A stretch of 64,000 nucleotides of DNA, taken from NCBI GenBank assembly GCA_027490145.1, contig JAIXYQ010000006.1:124001-188000 (forward strand), in the 5' to 3' direction. The translations under genes were made by a program, and so were the position numbers. This document shows positions 51,929-61,104 of the stretch, piece after piece; position 1 is the first letter of the stretch, and each line of letters starts with the position of its first letter. The stretch is from Planctomycetaceae bacterium. GTDB taxonomy: Bacteria; Planctomycetota; Phycisphaerae; Phycisphaerales; SM1A02. Below the pieces are notes generated by a model. It had not been told where the DNA came from and ran no database searches. It saw only the letters and a program-made list of their open reading frames with translations.

Positions 51929-54518
51929 GCGCGGCCGCACCGCCCTGCTGGTGACGGCCGTCGCGCTGAGCGCGGCGCTCGTCACGGCGGTGTCGTGCGC
52001 GATCGCCACCGCACAGTCCAACGTGGAAGTCCGGCTGCGCAAGCTCGTGGGGGATGCGGACGCGCGCCTGGTGCAGTGCTACGGCGAGGACTTCGGTGAC
52101 GACGCGCTCGAGACCGTGCGCGCGCTGCCGGGCGTCCAGCATGCGGCCGGCCGCTTGGATGGATCGCTCACGCTCGTGCGCGCCGACGGGACGAAGGACG
52201 ACTTCGGGCGCGCCAAGCGCGCGACGGTGCAGGCGCGCGGCGACGACCTGGCCGAGGACCTTCGGCTCCGCGAGGTCACGATGGTCGCCGGGCGCCGTCC
52301 TGAGCGGGATGACGAGATCATCGTGGATCCACTGGCCGCTCAGATGCTGGGCGCCGTGCCCGGCACGCAGGTGGACGTGCAGCGCTTCGGCGAACCGCTG
52401 CGCCTCACCATCACCGGCATCTACGAGCGCCCGGTGCTGGGTGCCCTGCAGCGGCCGCTGGCCCAGGTCGCCCGGCGCACGCTTGCGCTCGCCCAAGGCC
52501 AGGATCCCGAGGTCAGCCGCATCGCCATCAAGCTCGAACCCGGCCTGAAGGCACAGGACTGGATCGACGAGCACAAGGGCGCCTTCGAGGAACCGCTCGT
52601 GCTCGAACCGGCGGAACTCGCCACCGCGGGCTTCACGCGCCAACTCGAGGCCGCGAACCTGGGCCTCCTCATCGCCACCATGATCGCATTCATGTCGTGT
52701 GCGTTCATCGTGGCCACCGGCATGACCGTCGCCGTGAGCGAGCAGGTGCGCGAGATGGCGATCGCACGGTGCATCGGCGCCGAGCGCCGCGACCTCTTCC
52801 TCGGCCAGCTCATGGTTGGGTTGGTGATCGGCGGGCTCGGGGGCCTGCTTGGTGCACCACTGGGGATCGGCGTCGCCTGGGGACTGGCCGAACACTTCAA
52901 GGAGCTCGTGCCCGCGGGGCTCTCGGTCGCGCCCTTGGGGATCATCCTCAGCCTGGGCGGTGCACTGATGAGCGGCCTGCTCGGTGCGCTCTGGCCGGCG
53001 ACCGCAGCATCGCGCGTGTCGCCGCTCATGGCGCTCACGGTGCGCGCGCGTGCCGTCAGCGGATCCCTGCCCTGGGCCCTCGGTGCGTTGGGTGCCGGGT
53101 GCATCGGGGTGCAACTGCTGTTGCTGCTGATCCCGGAGGTCGAACCGCGATTCTGGGCATGGGCCCTGGTCGGGCTGCCACTGATCCACGTGGGCTGGTT
53201 CCTGCTGTCGGTGCCGATCCTGGTGGCCATGGCACCATGGACCGGCGCCCTCATCGAGCGTGCGCTGCGCGTGCCCCGCGGCCTGCTCTCGGGAAGCCTG
53301 CGCGCGAGCCCGATCCGCTTCGGCCTCACCGCCGGCGCGCTGATGATGGGCGTCTCGCTGATGGTCGGAACGCGGTCGGACAGCGAGGCGCTCGTGCGCA
53401 ACCTGACCGAACGCGTGCAGTTTGCCGATGCCTTCGTCTTCAAGACCGCCGGCTTCACGCCCGAGGAACAGGATCGCGTGCGCGCGATCCCGGGCGTCAT
53501 CAACGCCGTGAGCGTGGGCTACATGCCGATCCGAGTGCGGGGCTTCGAACGCAAGGACGGCACGGGTGACGAGACGGTGCTCGGGCTCAAGGCGATCTCG
53601 CCGCCCAACGTGGTGTGCATCGGCTTCCAGCCCGAGGCGTTCTTCAGGCAGAACCGCATCGACTGGATCCGTGGCACGCCCGAGGCCGCCCTCCCCGCGC
53701 TGCGTGACGGCTCGGGCGTGCTGGTGGCCGAGGAGTTCCTCACCGCACGCGGGCTCGATGTCGGCGATCGCGTGTTCCTCGGCGCGCACGAGGAGAAGCG
53801 CGCGTTCACCATCGTCGGCGTGGTCGGCTCCGCCGGGCTCGACCTGGCCACGCAGTTCTTCGGGATCCGCTCGATGTACATGGAGCACGCGGTGTCGTGC
53901 GTCTTCATGGACTTCGACGTCGTCGCGCGCGACTTCGGCAACCGCGAAGCGGTCATCATGCAGTTCAGCATGCCGCCGGACCTCGACGACGCCGGCGAGA
54001 AGGCCCTCGCGGCGCAGCTGGAGGACCAGGTCCCGGGCTCGAGCTTCGCCAGCGGCCGGACGATCCGCCGGGCGGTGCTCGAGATCGGCAACATGATGCT
54101 CGCGATGAGTGCGGGGATCGCACTCGGCGCCATGATGCTCGCCTGCTTCGCGGTGGGCAACGTCGTGGTGGCCGGGATCGCAGCGCGGCGGCAGGAGTTC
54201 GGCGTGCTGCGTGCCGTGGGCGCGACGCCGTCGCTGCTCCTGCGCGTGATCCTGGGTGAGGTGCTGGCGATCGCGTTCGCGGCGATCGTGAGCGGATTCG
54301 GCCTCGGCATCCACCTGGCCTGGATGGCCACCCGGCTGTACCACGATCTGGCCGGGCTGGACCTGAAGGTCACGCTCTCGCCCCTGCCGCTGGCGATCGG
54401 CTGCCTGGTGCTGCTGGTGCTCACCGCACTGGCCGCCACCCCTGCCGGCGTCCACCTCATGCGGCGCCCGGCGCGCGAACTGCTCGCGGCGGCCCGCGGC
54501 GCGTGAACCTGCCGGGCG

Positions 54519-54524
54519 TACCCT
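54519..54524 (+). promoter_or_regulatory. -10 box of a leaderless promoter for uvrB
   Basis: TACCCT ends 7 bases before the uvrB ATG, just after the ABC permease stop. Confidence 0.5.
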
Positions 54525-54531
54525 TCGTGGC

Positions 54532-56640
54532 ATGGAGCGACGCTTCGAGCTCGTGAGCCCGTTTGCGCCCACCGGCGACCAGCCGGAGGCGATCGAGCAG
54601 CTCCTGCGCGGGCTCTCGGCCGGGGACCGCTTCCAGACGCTGCTGGGTGCCACCGGCACCGGCAAGACCTTCACGATGGCAAACGTGATCGCCCGCTCCC
54701 AGCGGCCCGCGCTCATCATGAGCCACAACAAGACGCTCGCGGCCCAGCTCTACGAGGAGATGAAGCAGCTCTTCCCGCGCAACGCGGTGAGCTACTTCGT
54801 GAGCTACTACGACTACTACCAACCAGAGGCCTACATCCCCCAGCGGGACATCTTCATCGAGAAGGACGCCTCACGGAACGAGGACCTGGACCGGCTCCGC
54901 CTCGCCGCGACGAGCAACCTGCTCTCGCGCCCCGATACGATCGTCGTGGCCAGCGTGTCCTGCCTCTACGGCCTCGGTTCACCGCACGAGTACATGAAGA
55001 CCATGCTCATGCTCGAGCGTGGCATGACGCTGGACCGCCGCGCGTTCCTGCTGGGCCTGGCCGACATGCAGTACGCACGCAACGACGTGGCGCCCGAGCG
55101 CGGCAACTTCCGCGTGCGCGGCGACTGCATCGAGGTCTTCCCCGCCAACGAGCAGGTCGCGCTGCGGATCGAGACCTTCGGCGACCAGGTCGACCGGATC
55201 GAAGCGTTCGATCCGATCTCGGGCGAGCTGCTCGACGAGCTCGAGCGGGCCTTCATCTTCCCGGCGGTCCACTACGTCACCCCGAAGGACCAGCTCGACC
55301 GCGCCATGGCCTCCATCAAGGGCGAACTCGATGCGCAGGTGCTCGAGCTGCAGTCGCAGGGCAAGCTGCTCGAGGCCCAGCGCCTGCTCGGCCGCACGAA
55401 GTACGACCTCGAGATGATCGCCGAGACCGGCGCCTGCCGGGGCATCGAGAACTACTCGCGGCACATGGAAGGCCGGGCCGCCGGCAGCCGCTCGTACACG
55501 CTGCTCGACTACTTCAGGAACGTGCCCGGACGCGGGCAGGACGACTGGCTGATGATCGTCGACGAGAGCCACGTCACGATCCCGCAGGTCCGCGGCATGT
55601 ACTTCGGTGACCGGCGGCGCAAGGAAGTCCTCGTCGAGCACGGCTTCCGCCTGCCGAGCGCGCTCGACAACCGACCGCTCACCTTCGAGGAGTGGCAGTC
55701 GCTCCTGCCGCAGGCGATCTTCGTCAGCGCCACCCCGAGCCCGTGGGAACTCGAGCAGTGCGGCGGCGTGATCGCCGAGCAGGTCATCCGGCCGACGGGA
55801 CTGGTCGATCCCCCGATCACGCTCCGCCCGGCGCGCGGCCAGGTCGCGGACCTCCTCGAGGAAGTCCGCGCCGAGGCACGCAAGGGCGGCCGCACGCTCG
55901 TGACGGCGCTCACCAAGCGGCTCTGCGAGGAACTCACCAACTGGTTCCACAACCAAGGGGTGCGCGTGCGCTACCTGCACTCCGAGATCGAGACGCTGGA
56001 GCGGCTGGAGCTCCTGCGCGCGCTGCGCGAGGGCGACTTCGATTGCCTGGTCGGCGTGAATCTGCTGCGTGAGGGGCTCGACCTGCCCGAAGTGAGCCTG
56101 GTGGCGATCCTCGACGCCGACAAGCAGGGCTTCCTGCGCAGCACCAGCGCCCTGATCCAGACCATGGGTCGTGCCGCGCGCAACGCCGGCAGCCGGTGCC
56201 TGCTCTATGCCGATGGCGTGACTCCCGAGATGCAGCGTGCGATCGACGAGGTCGAGCGGCGCCGTGCGAAGCAGATCGCCTACAACGAACGCCATGGGAT
56301 CGTGCCCAGGACGATCGAGAAGGCGATCCGCCGCGGGATCGAGGACGAGATCAGCGCGGGACGCGGCGCCGAACGCGCGAGCCGACGACGCGAGGTCACG
56401 ATCGACCGTGACGACCTGGTGCTCGAGCTGCACGAGGAGATGATGGCTGCGGCGGGCCGGCTCGAGTTCGAGCGTGCCGCCCGGCTGCGCGACGAGATCG
56501 AACGGGTCAAGACCGCCGAACGCGTGGAGGACGTGCTGCGCGAGCCCGGCGAGGAACCCCGGCCGGCGCCGGGCATGCCCGGAACCAAGGCACGCAAGCG
56601 CCGCAAGCCGGATCACTTCAGGAAGAAGAACGGTCGTTGA
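54532..56640 (+). CDS. uvrB: Excinuclease ABC subunit B
   Basis: This 702-residue helicase-like subunit verifies damage in nucleotide excision repair. Walker A GATGTGKT is at residues 39-46. The beta-hairpin that clamps DNA is in SYYDYYQPEAYIPQ (about 92-105). Helicase motifs include MIVDESHVTIPQ (DE-x-H), ATPSPWEL and GVNLLREGLDLPEVSLVAI, and motif VI is in QTMGRAARNAG. The C-terminal UVR domain, LELHEEMMAAAGRLEFERAA, contacts UvrC. It is followed by a 372-base gap and then uvrA. uvrC is not in the window. Confidence 0.97.
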   Translation: MERRFELVSPFAPTGDQPEAIEQLLRGLSAGDRFQTLLGATGTGKTFTMANVIARSQRPALIMSHNKTLAAQLYEEMKQLFPRNAVSYFVSYYDYYQPEAYIPQRDIFIEKDASRNEDLDRLRLAATSNLLSRPDTIVVASVSCLYGLGSPHEYMKTMLMLERGMTLDRRAFLLGLADMQYARNDVAPERGNFRVRGDCIEVFPANEQVALRIETFGDQVDRIEAFDPISGELLDELERAFIFPAVHYVTPKDQLDRAMASIKGELDAQVLELQSQGKLLEAQRLLGRTKYDLEMIAETGACRGIENYSRHMEGRAAGSRSYTLLDYFRNVPGRGQDDWLMIVDESHVTIPQVRGMYFGDRRRKEVLVEHGFRLPSALDNRPLTFEEWQSLLPQAIFVSATPSPWELEQCGGVIAEQVIRPTGLVDPPITLRPARGQVADLLEEVRAEARKGGRTLVTALTKRLCEELTNWFHNQGVRVRYLHSEIETLERLELLRALREGDFDCLVGVNLLREGLDLPEVSLVAILDADKQGFLRSTSALIQTMGRAARNAGSRCLLYADGVTPEMQRAIDEVERRRAKQIAYNERHGIVPRTIEKAIRRGIEDEISAGRGAERASRRREVTIDRDDLVLELHEEMMAAAGRLEFERAARLRDEIERVKTAERVEDVLREPGEEPRPAPGMPGTKARKRRKPDHFRKKNGR

Positions 56641-56684
56641 ACGGTGGTCGGCGCGGGCTGGAGCGCGCCGAGGGGCGGACGCGT

Positions 56685-56870
56685 TCAGCGCTCGAGCCGA
56701 CGCGCTCCCAGACGCAACCGCGAGCCACGGTCGACCAGGTCACGCCACTCCTCGGGCGTGGGGCGGCGCGAGGGCGCGTCGAGGGCCGCGGCGGGACGCT
56801 TCGGCAACTCGATGCGAACGCGCTCGCGCTGGGCGCGCGTGGCGGGTGAGGATGGGCGAATGGACGGCAT
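56685..56870 (-). CDS. Possible small protein (61 residues)
   Basis: The frame begins MPSIRPSSPATRAQRERVRIE and ends RDLVDRGSRLRLGARRLER. It is Arg/Pro-rich and may be only a chance frame in GC-rich DNA. In its favour, the C-terminal half (RRPTPEEWRDLVDRG) has a natural composition and it lies divergent from uvrA with an A/T-rich promoter-like region between. TTGGAT lies 6 bases before its ATG but does not have the usual A at position 2. I do not recognise a family. Confidence 0.25.
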   Translation of the reverse strand: MPSIRPSSPATRAQRERVRIELPKRPAAALDAPSRRPTPEEWRDLVDRGSRLRLGARRLER

Positions 56871-56956
56871 GGTTCGATCCAACGTGAGCCCGCACAGCAC
56901 CTTGCGGACGCTTGTCGTTTCGGCGGGACGTGAATGATGGACGCACATTTCGTTTC

Positions 56957-56974
56957 TGCAAAGTGTGGTTTGCA
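56957..56974. promoter_or_regulatory. Inverted repeat upstream of uvrA, candidate operator
   Basis: TGCAAA-GTGTGG-TTTGCA is a perfect 6-6-6 inverted repeat 38 bases before the uvrA start, in the A/T-rich control region. An 18-base palindrome is the size expected for a dimeric repressor; whether it is LexA-related is not known. Confidence 0.45.
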
Positions 56975-57012
56975 CGATTTTGGGCCGCTCATGACCCAAT
57001 AATGCCCGTCCC

Positions 57013-59982
57013 GTGCCCTCCAACGACCCCAACCACTGCATCCGCGTCCGCGGCGCCCGGGAGCACAACCTCCGCGCGCTCTCGGTCGACATCCCCCGCG
57101 ACCGGCTCGTGGTCATCACCGGCGTCTCCGGCAGCGGCAAGAGCAGCCTCGCGTTCGACACGATCTTCGCCGAGGGCCAGCGCAAGTACATGGAGAGCCT
57201 GAGCGCGTACGCGCGCCAGTTCCTCGACCAGATGAAGAAGCCCGACATCGAGTCGGTCGACGGTCTGCCGCCGACGATCGCCATCGAGCAGCGTTCGGGC
57301 GGCCACAGCCCGCGCTCGACGGTTGCGACCACGACGGAGATCTACGACTACTTCCGGCTCCTGTGGGCCCGATGCGGTGCGCCCACCTGCTGGCACCGCG
57401 ACGAGTCGGGGCACGTGTGCGGCAACCCGATCACGGCGACCGCGCCGTCGCAGATCGTGGAGTCCGTGCTGGCCACGAGCGCGGGCAAGCGCTTGATGGT
57501 CTGCGCCCCGCTCGTGCGCGCACGCAAGGGCTTCCACAAGGAGATCCTCGAGCAGATGGTGCGTGCCGGCCTGGTGCGCGCACGCGTGAACGGAACCGTC
57601 ATCGAGCTGCGCGATGCGCAGAAGCGCGGCGGCGAGAACCCGTTCGGCCTCGGTCGCTACGAAGCCCACACGATCGATGCCGTCGTGGACCGCATCGTGG
57701 CGAGCGTCGACGATCGCCAGCGCCTGTCGGAGAGCATCGAAACGGCGCTCAAGGCCGGCGGCGGCAACCTGCTGCTGCTGGTGGACGACGGTGCCGGCGG
57801 CTGGTCCGAGCACCGCTTCAGCGAGCACTTCTCCTGCCCCGACCACCCCGAGTGTTCGCTCGAGGAGCTCGAGCCGCGCGTCTTCAGCTTCAACTCGCCG
57901 CAGGGTGCATGCGAGGCGTGCGCGGGCCTGGGCACGATCGACCAGTTCGACGAAGACCTGGTCGTGCCGGACCAGGCGAAGCCGCTCGCCGAGGCGATCG
58001 AACCGTTCCGCAAGAACGGGCGCCGCATGAACATCTGGTACGCGCGCCGCATCCGCATGTGGTGCGCGGACGAGGGCGTGAATCCAGCCACCCCCTTCTC
58101 GAAGCTCGCCACGAAGGCGCGCCGTTCGCTCATGCATGGCCAGGAGGATGGTTGGGAGGGCGTGCTCCCCCACCTGCGCCGGCGCTTCACCGAGACCGAC
58201 AGCGAGTTCGTGAAGGAACGCCTGCACGCCTACATGAGCACCGCGGCGTGCCCGTCGTGCGCGGGTCGACGGCTCAAACCGTCGTCGCTCGGCGTGATGG
58301 TGGCGGGCGCGGATCGCCGGCTCGACATCGCCAGCGCCACCAACCTGAGCATCGGCGCGGCGCGTGAATTCTTCGGCGGCCTGAAGCTGGGACCATCGCA
58401 GGCAGCGATCGCGGCGCCGATCATCAAGGAGATCGCCGCGCGCCTGGGCTTCCTCGAAAGCGTCGGCCTGGGGTACCTCACGCTCGACCGCACGAGCAGC
58501 ACGCTCTCCGGCGGCGAGGCCCAGCGCATCCGCCTGGCCACGCAGGTCGGCAGCGGCCTCGTGGGCGTGGCGTACGTGCTCGATGAACCCACGATCGGCC
58601 TGCACCAGCGCGACAACGACCGGCTCGTCGCGACGCTGCGCCGTCTGAGCGACATCGGCAACTCGGTGCTCGTCGTGGAGCACGACGAGGACATGATCCG
58701 CGCGGCGGACCACGTGCTCGACATCGGGCCCGGGCCCGGGCGGCACGGCGGCACCGTCGTGGCGCAGGGCAGCATCGCCGAGATCTGCGACACGCCCGGC
58801 AGCCTGACCGGCGACTACCTGAGTGGTCGCGTGCGCATCGAGATCCCCGCCGAGCGTCGGCCGTTGTCGGCCAAGCAGTCCATCGTCGTGAAGGGCGCGC
58901 GCGAGAACAACCTCAAGGGGATCGACGTCGCGTTCCCGCTTGGTGGCATCGTGTGCGTGACCGGTGTCTCGGGCAGCGGCAAGAGCACGCTCGTCAATGA
59001 GATCCTGCTCAAGGCCGCCAAGCGGCACGTGACCGGCACGCGCGACCTGCCCGGCGCGCACGACACGGTGACCGGCCTGGGCAAGGTCATGCGCGTGGTC
59101 GAGGTCGACCAGTCCCCCATCGGGCGCACCCCGCGCTCGAACCCCGCGACCTACACCGGGATCTTCGACGAGATCCGGTCGGTCTACGCCCGCATGCCCG
59201 AGGCGAAGATCCGTGGCTACGAGCCCGGCCGCTTCAGCTTCAACGTGAAGGGAGGCCGCTGCGAGGTCTGCGCGGGCCAGGGCGTGCGGCGCATCGAGAT
59301 GCACTTCCTGCCCGACGTGTTCGTGACCTGCGAGGCCTGCAAGGGCCGGCGCTACGGCCGCGAGACGCTCGAGGTCCTCTGCAAGGGCAAGTCGATCGCC
59401 GACGTGCTGGACATGACCGTCGACGATGCGACGAGCTTCTTCGACGCGCACCCGAAGATCGCGCGCATGCTGCAGTGCATCAAGGACGTCGGCCTGGGCT
59501 ACATGCAACTCGGCCAGGCGAGCACGACGATGTCGGGCGGCGAGGCCCAGCGCGTGAAGCTGGCGAGCGAGCTGGGCATGACGAGCGCGGGCCATACCCT
59601 CTACGTGCTCGACGAACCCACGACCGGCCTGCACTTCGCCGACGTGCACCGCCTGCTCGGCGTGCTGCAGCGGTTGGCGGGCAACGGCCACACGCTCGTG
59701 GTGATCGAGCACAACCTCGACGTCATCAAGTGCGCCGACTGGATCGTCGACCTCGGGCCCGAAGGCGGCGACGGCGGCGGCACGCTGGTGGCGCACGGCA
59801 CGCCCGAAGCCGTGGCCGCGACGCCCGGGAGCTTCACCGGCGAGTACCTGGCGCGGATGCTGGGGAGCATCCATCCTGCTGCGCCGGCCTCGACGACCGC
59901 CAAGCCAGCACGCGCGAAGCTCGCGAGCGCCAAGCCCGCAAGTGAGAAAAAGCCCGCGGCTCGCAAGCGCGCGACGACGTGA
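57013..59982 (+). CDS. uvrA: Excinuclease ABC subunit A
   Basis: This 989-residue DNA damage sensor has two ABC cassettes. The first Walker A is GVSGSGKSS (37-45) and its signature is TLSGGEAQRIRLA near residue 500; the second Walker A, GVSGSGKST, is near residue 655 and its signature, MSGGEAQRVKLA, near 840. Zinc-binding Cys pairs are visible in GACEACAGLG and in CEVCAGQG with CEACKGRRY. Lys/Ala/Pro-rich repeats end the protein (from about residue 955) and are an extra tail. The start is a GTG in the usual position; no Shine-Dalgarno sequence is seen. It lies 372 bases after uvrB in the same direction. Confidence 0.96.
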   Translation: MPSNDPNHCIRVRGAREHNLRALSVDIPRDRLVVITGVSGSGKSSLAFDTIFAEGQRKYMESLSAYARQFLDQMKKPDIESVDGLPPTIAIEQRSGGHSPRSTVATTTEIYDYFRLLWARCGAPTCWHRDESGHVCGNPITATAPSQIVESVLATSAGKRLMVCAPLVRARKGFHKEILEQMVRAGLVRARVNGTVIELRDAQKRGGENPFGLGRYEAHTIDAVVDRIVASVDDRQRLSESIETALKAGGGNLLLLVDDGAGGWSEHRFSEHFSCPDHPECSLEELEPRVFSFNSPQGACEACAGLGTIDQFDEDLVVPDQAKPLAEAIEPFRKNGRRMNIWYARRIRMWCADEGVNPATPFSKLATKARRSLMHGQEDGWEGVLPHLRRRFTETDSEFVKERLHAYMSTAACPSCAGRRLKPSSLGVMVAGADRRLDIASATNLSIGAAREFFGGLKLGPSQAAIAAPIIKEIAARLGFLESVGLGYLTLDRTSSTLSGGEAQRIRLATQVGSGLVGVAYVLDEPTIGLHQRDNDRLVATLRRLSDIGNSVLVVEHDEDMIRAADHVLDIGPGPGRHGGTVVAQGSIAEICDTPGSLTGDYLSGRVRIEIPAERRPLSAKQSIVVKGARENNLKGIDVAFPLGGIVCVTGVSGSGKSTLVNEILLKAAKRHVTGTRDLPGAHDTVTGLGKVMRVVEVDQSPIGRTPRSNPATYTGIFDEIRSVYARMPEAKIRGYEPGRFSFNVKGGRCEVCAGQGVRRIEMHFLPDVFVTCEACKGRRYGRETLEVLCKGKSIADVLDMTVDDATSFFDAHPKIARMLQCIKDVGLGYMQLGQASTTMSGGEAQRVKLASELGMTSAGHTLYVLDEPTTGLHFADVHRLLGVLQRLAGNGHTLVVIEHNLDVIKCADWIVDLGPEGGDGGGTLVAHGTPEAVAATPGSFTGEYLARMLGSIHPAAPASTTAKPARAKLASAKPASEKKPAARKRATT

Positions 59983-60063
59983 GGGCGCGGAAGCCGCCAC
60001 CAGAGGCCGTGCTGCAGCGCACGATTTGCCCGTGCATCGTCCCGTTCCCGTTCGGGGCCTCGA

Positions 60064-60645
60064 TCAGCTGACCGCCCGCGCCGCCCCAACGATCCCGATC
60101 GCCTCCGGGTACGCGATGCACTCCTGGTCGAAGACGCGCGCAGCGAGCGTGTCGGGCGTGTCGCCCGGCAGCACCGGGCAGCGGCGCTGCACGATCGTGC
60201 GGCCGTGGTCGTACTCATCGTCGACCAGGTGCACCGTGCAGCCGCTCTCCGCATCGCCTGCGGCGAGCACGGCAGTGTGCACATGATGCCCGTACATGCC
60301 GTGCCCGCCATGGCGCGGCAGCAGTGCAGGATGGATGTTCAGCGCGCGCCCTGCCCACCGCCCGACGCGGAACTTGCGCAGGTAGCCGCAGAGGCACACG
60401 AGGTCCACGCCCGCGGCGACGAGCGCCGCATCGACCTGGTCATCCAGGCTCTCCACGCGCGAGCGGTCGCAGACCACGACCGGCAAGCCAGCCGCGCGGC
60501 AGCGATCGATGCCGGCGATCCCGGGCTTGGTGACCACCACCACGCCGATGCGGGCGCGCAATGCGCCGCGCTCGATCGCCTGCTGGAGGTTCAGCACCGT
60601 GCGGCCGCCGCCGCTGATCAGGCACCCCAGGACCGGAAGGCTCAC
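60064..60645 (-). CDS. purN: Phosphoribosylglycinamide formyltransferase
   Basis: This 193-residue enzyme transfers formyl from 10-formyltetrahydrofolate to GAR in purine synthesis. Near the start LGCLISGGGRTVLNL replaces the usual SGxGSN loop. The catalytic Asn and His are in ALNIHPALLPRHGGHGMYG, and the Asp in VDDEYDHGRTI. The ending RVFDQECIAYPEAI is typical. The GTG start overlaps the thioesterase stop (GTGA), so it is coupled. Other formyltransferases (Fmt, hydrolases) share the fold, but the length and the HPALLP motif favour PurN. Confidence 0.88.
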   Translation of the reverse strand: MSLPVLGCLISGGGRTVLNLQQAIERGALRARIGVVVVTKPGIAGIDRCRAAGLPVVVCDRSRVESLDDQVDAALVAAGVDLVCLCGYLRKFRVGRWAGRALNIHPALLPRHGGHGMYGHHVHTAVLAAGDAESGCTVHLVDDEYDHGRTIVQRRCPVLPGDTPDTLAARVFDQECIAYPEAIGIVGAARAVS

Positions 60646-61046
60646 TCGTCCTCCACGTGCAGCGTGGCGGGACTGCGGAAATCGATGGTCTTGCGGTCGG
60701 GGCTGATCGCGACCATCGTGACCAGTGCCTCGGTCACATGGACCTGCTCGCCGGTCTTGAAGCGCTCGGCGTGGACGAGGACACGGATGGTGGCGCTCGT
60801 GCGGCCCTCGCGCTCGGTGCGGGTCCAGAGCGTGACCGACTCGCCAACGCCCACCGGCGCGATGAACTCGATCTTCTCCATCGCCTTCGTCACCCAGCGG
60901 TGCAGGCCGAGCCGACGCGCGTGCATGTACGCAGCCTGGTCGATGTAGCTCAACACGACCCCACCGAAGACGGTGCCGCTGTGGTTGGTGTCGCGCGGCA
61001 TGGTCATCACGCGCAGCGACAGATCGAAGCCTTCGGGTGCCTTCAT
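60642..61046 (-). CDS. Acyl-CoA thioesterase (hotdog fold)
   Basis: This 134-residue protein belongs to the YciA/acyl-CoA hydrolase type of hotdog thioesterases. The characteristic run is NHSGTVFGGVVLSYIDQAAY (residues 23-42), with the catalytic Asp at 38. FKTGEQVHVTEALVTMVAIS forms the later strand. It cleaves acyl-CoA thioesters; the chain length is unknown. The start at 61046 has GATGAT 7 bases upstream, matching the leaderless pattern; ATG codons at 61058 and 61082 are in frame upstream. It overlaps purN by 4 bases and is divergent from the secreted gluzincin. Confidence 0.85.
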   Translation of the reverse strand: MKAPEGFDLSLRVMTMPRDTNHSGTVFGGVVLSYIDQAAYMHARRLGLHRWVTKAMEKIEFIAPVGVGESVTLWTRTEREGRTSATIRVLVHAERFKTGEQVHVTEALVTMVAISPDRKTIDFRSPATLHVEDE

Positions 61047-61053
61047 GCGTGGG

Positions 61054-61059
61054 ATCATC
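61054..61059 (-). promoter_or_regulatory. Possible -10 box of a leaderless promoter
   Basis: GATGAT on the minus strand ends 7 bases before the ATG at 61046. It overlaps the alternative start at 61058. Confidence 0.4.
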
Positions 61060-61092
61060 GGCGCGGGGCGCGGATCCCGCAAGCCGGCTGGC

Positions 61093-61098
61093 TACGAT
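61093..61098 (+). promoter_or_regulatory. -10 box of a leaderless promoter with a GTG start
   Basis: TACGAT ends 6 bases before the GTG at 61105. This is the one case where a leaderless start would be GTG. Confidence 0.5.
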
Positions 61099-61104
61099 CG
61101 TGCC

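Larger units (their letters stand above)
56641..57012. other. Gap between uvrB and uvrA
   Basis: This 372-base stretch holds no established gene. Its first 230 bases are GC-rich and contain one short minus-strand reading frame (56685-56870). The last 100 bases are unusually A/T-rich for this genome and contain the inverted repeat TGCAAA-N6-TTTGCA and AATAATG just before uvrA, so they look like a control region. Confidence 0.6.

Noticed and set aside
56989-60000. 1003-codon minus-strand frame antisense to uvrA
   Set aside because: uvrA is unambiguous on the plus strand; the antisense product is Arg/His/Ala-rich without motifs.
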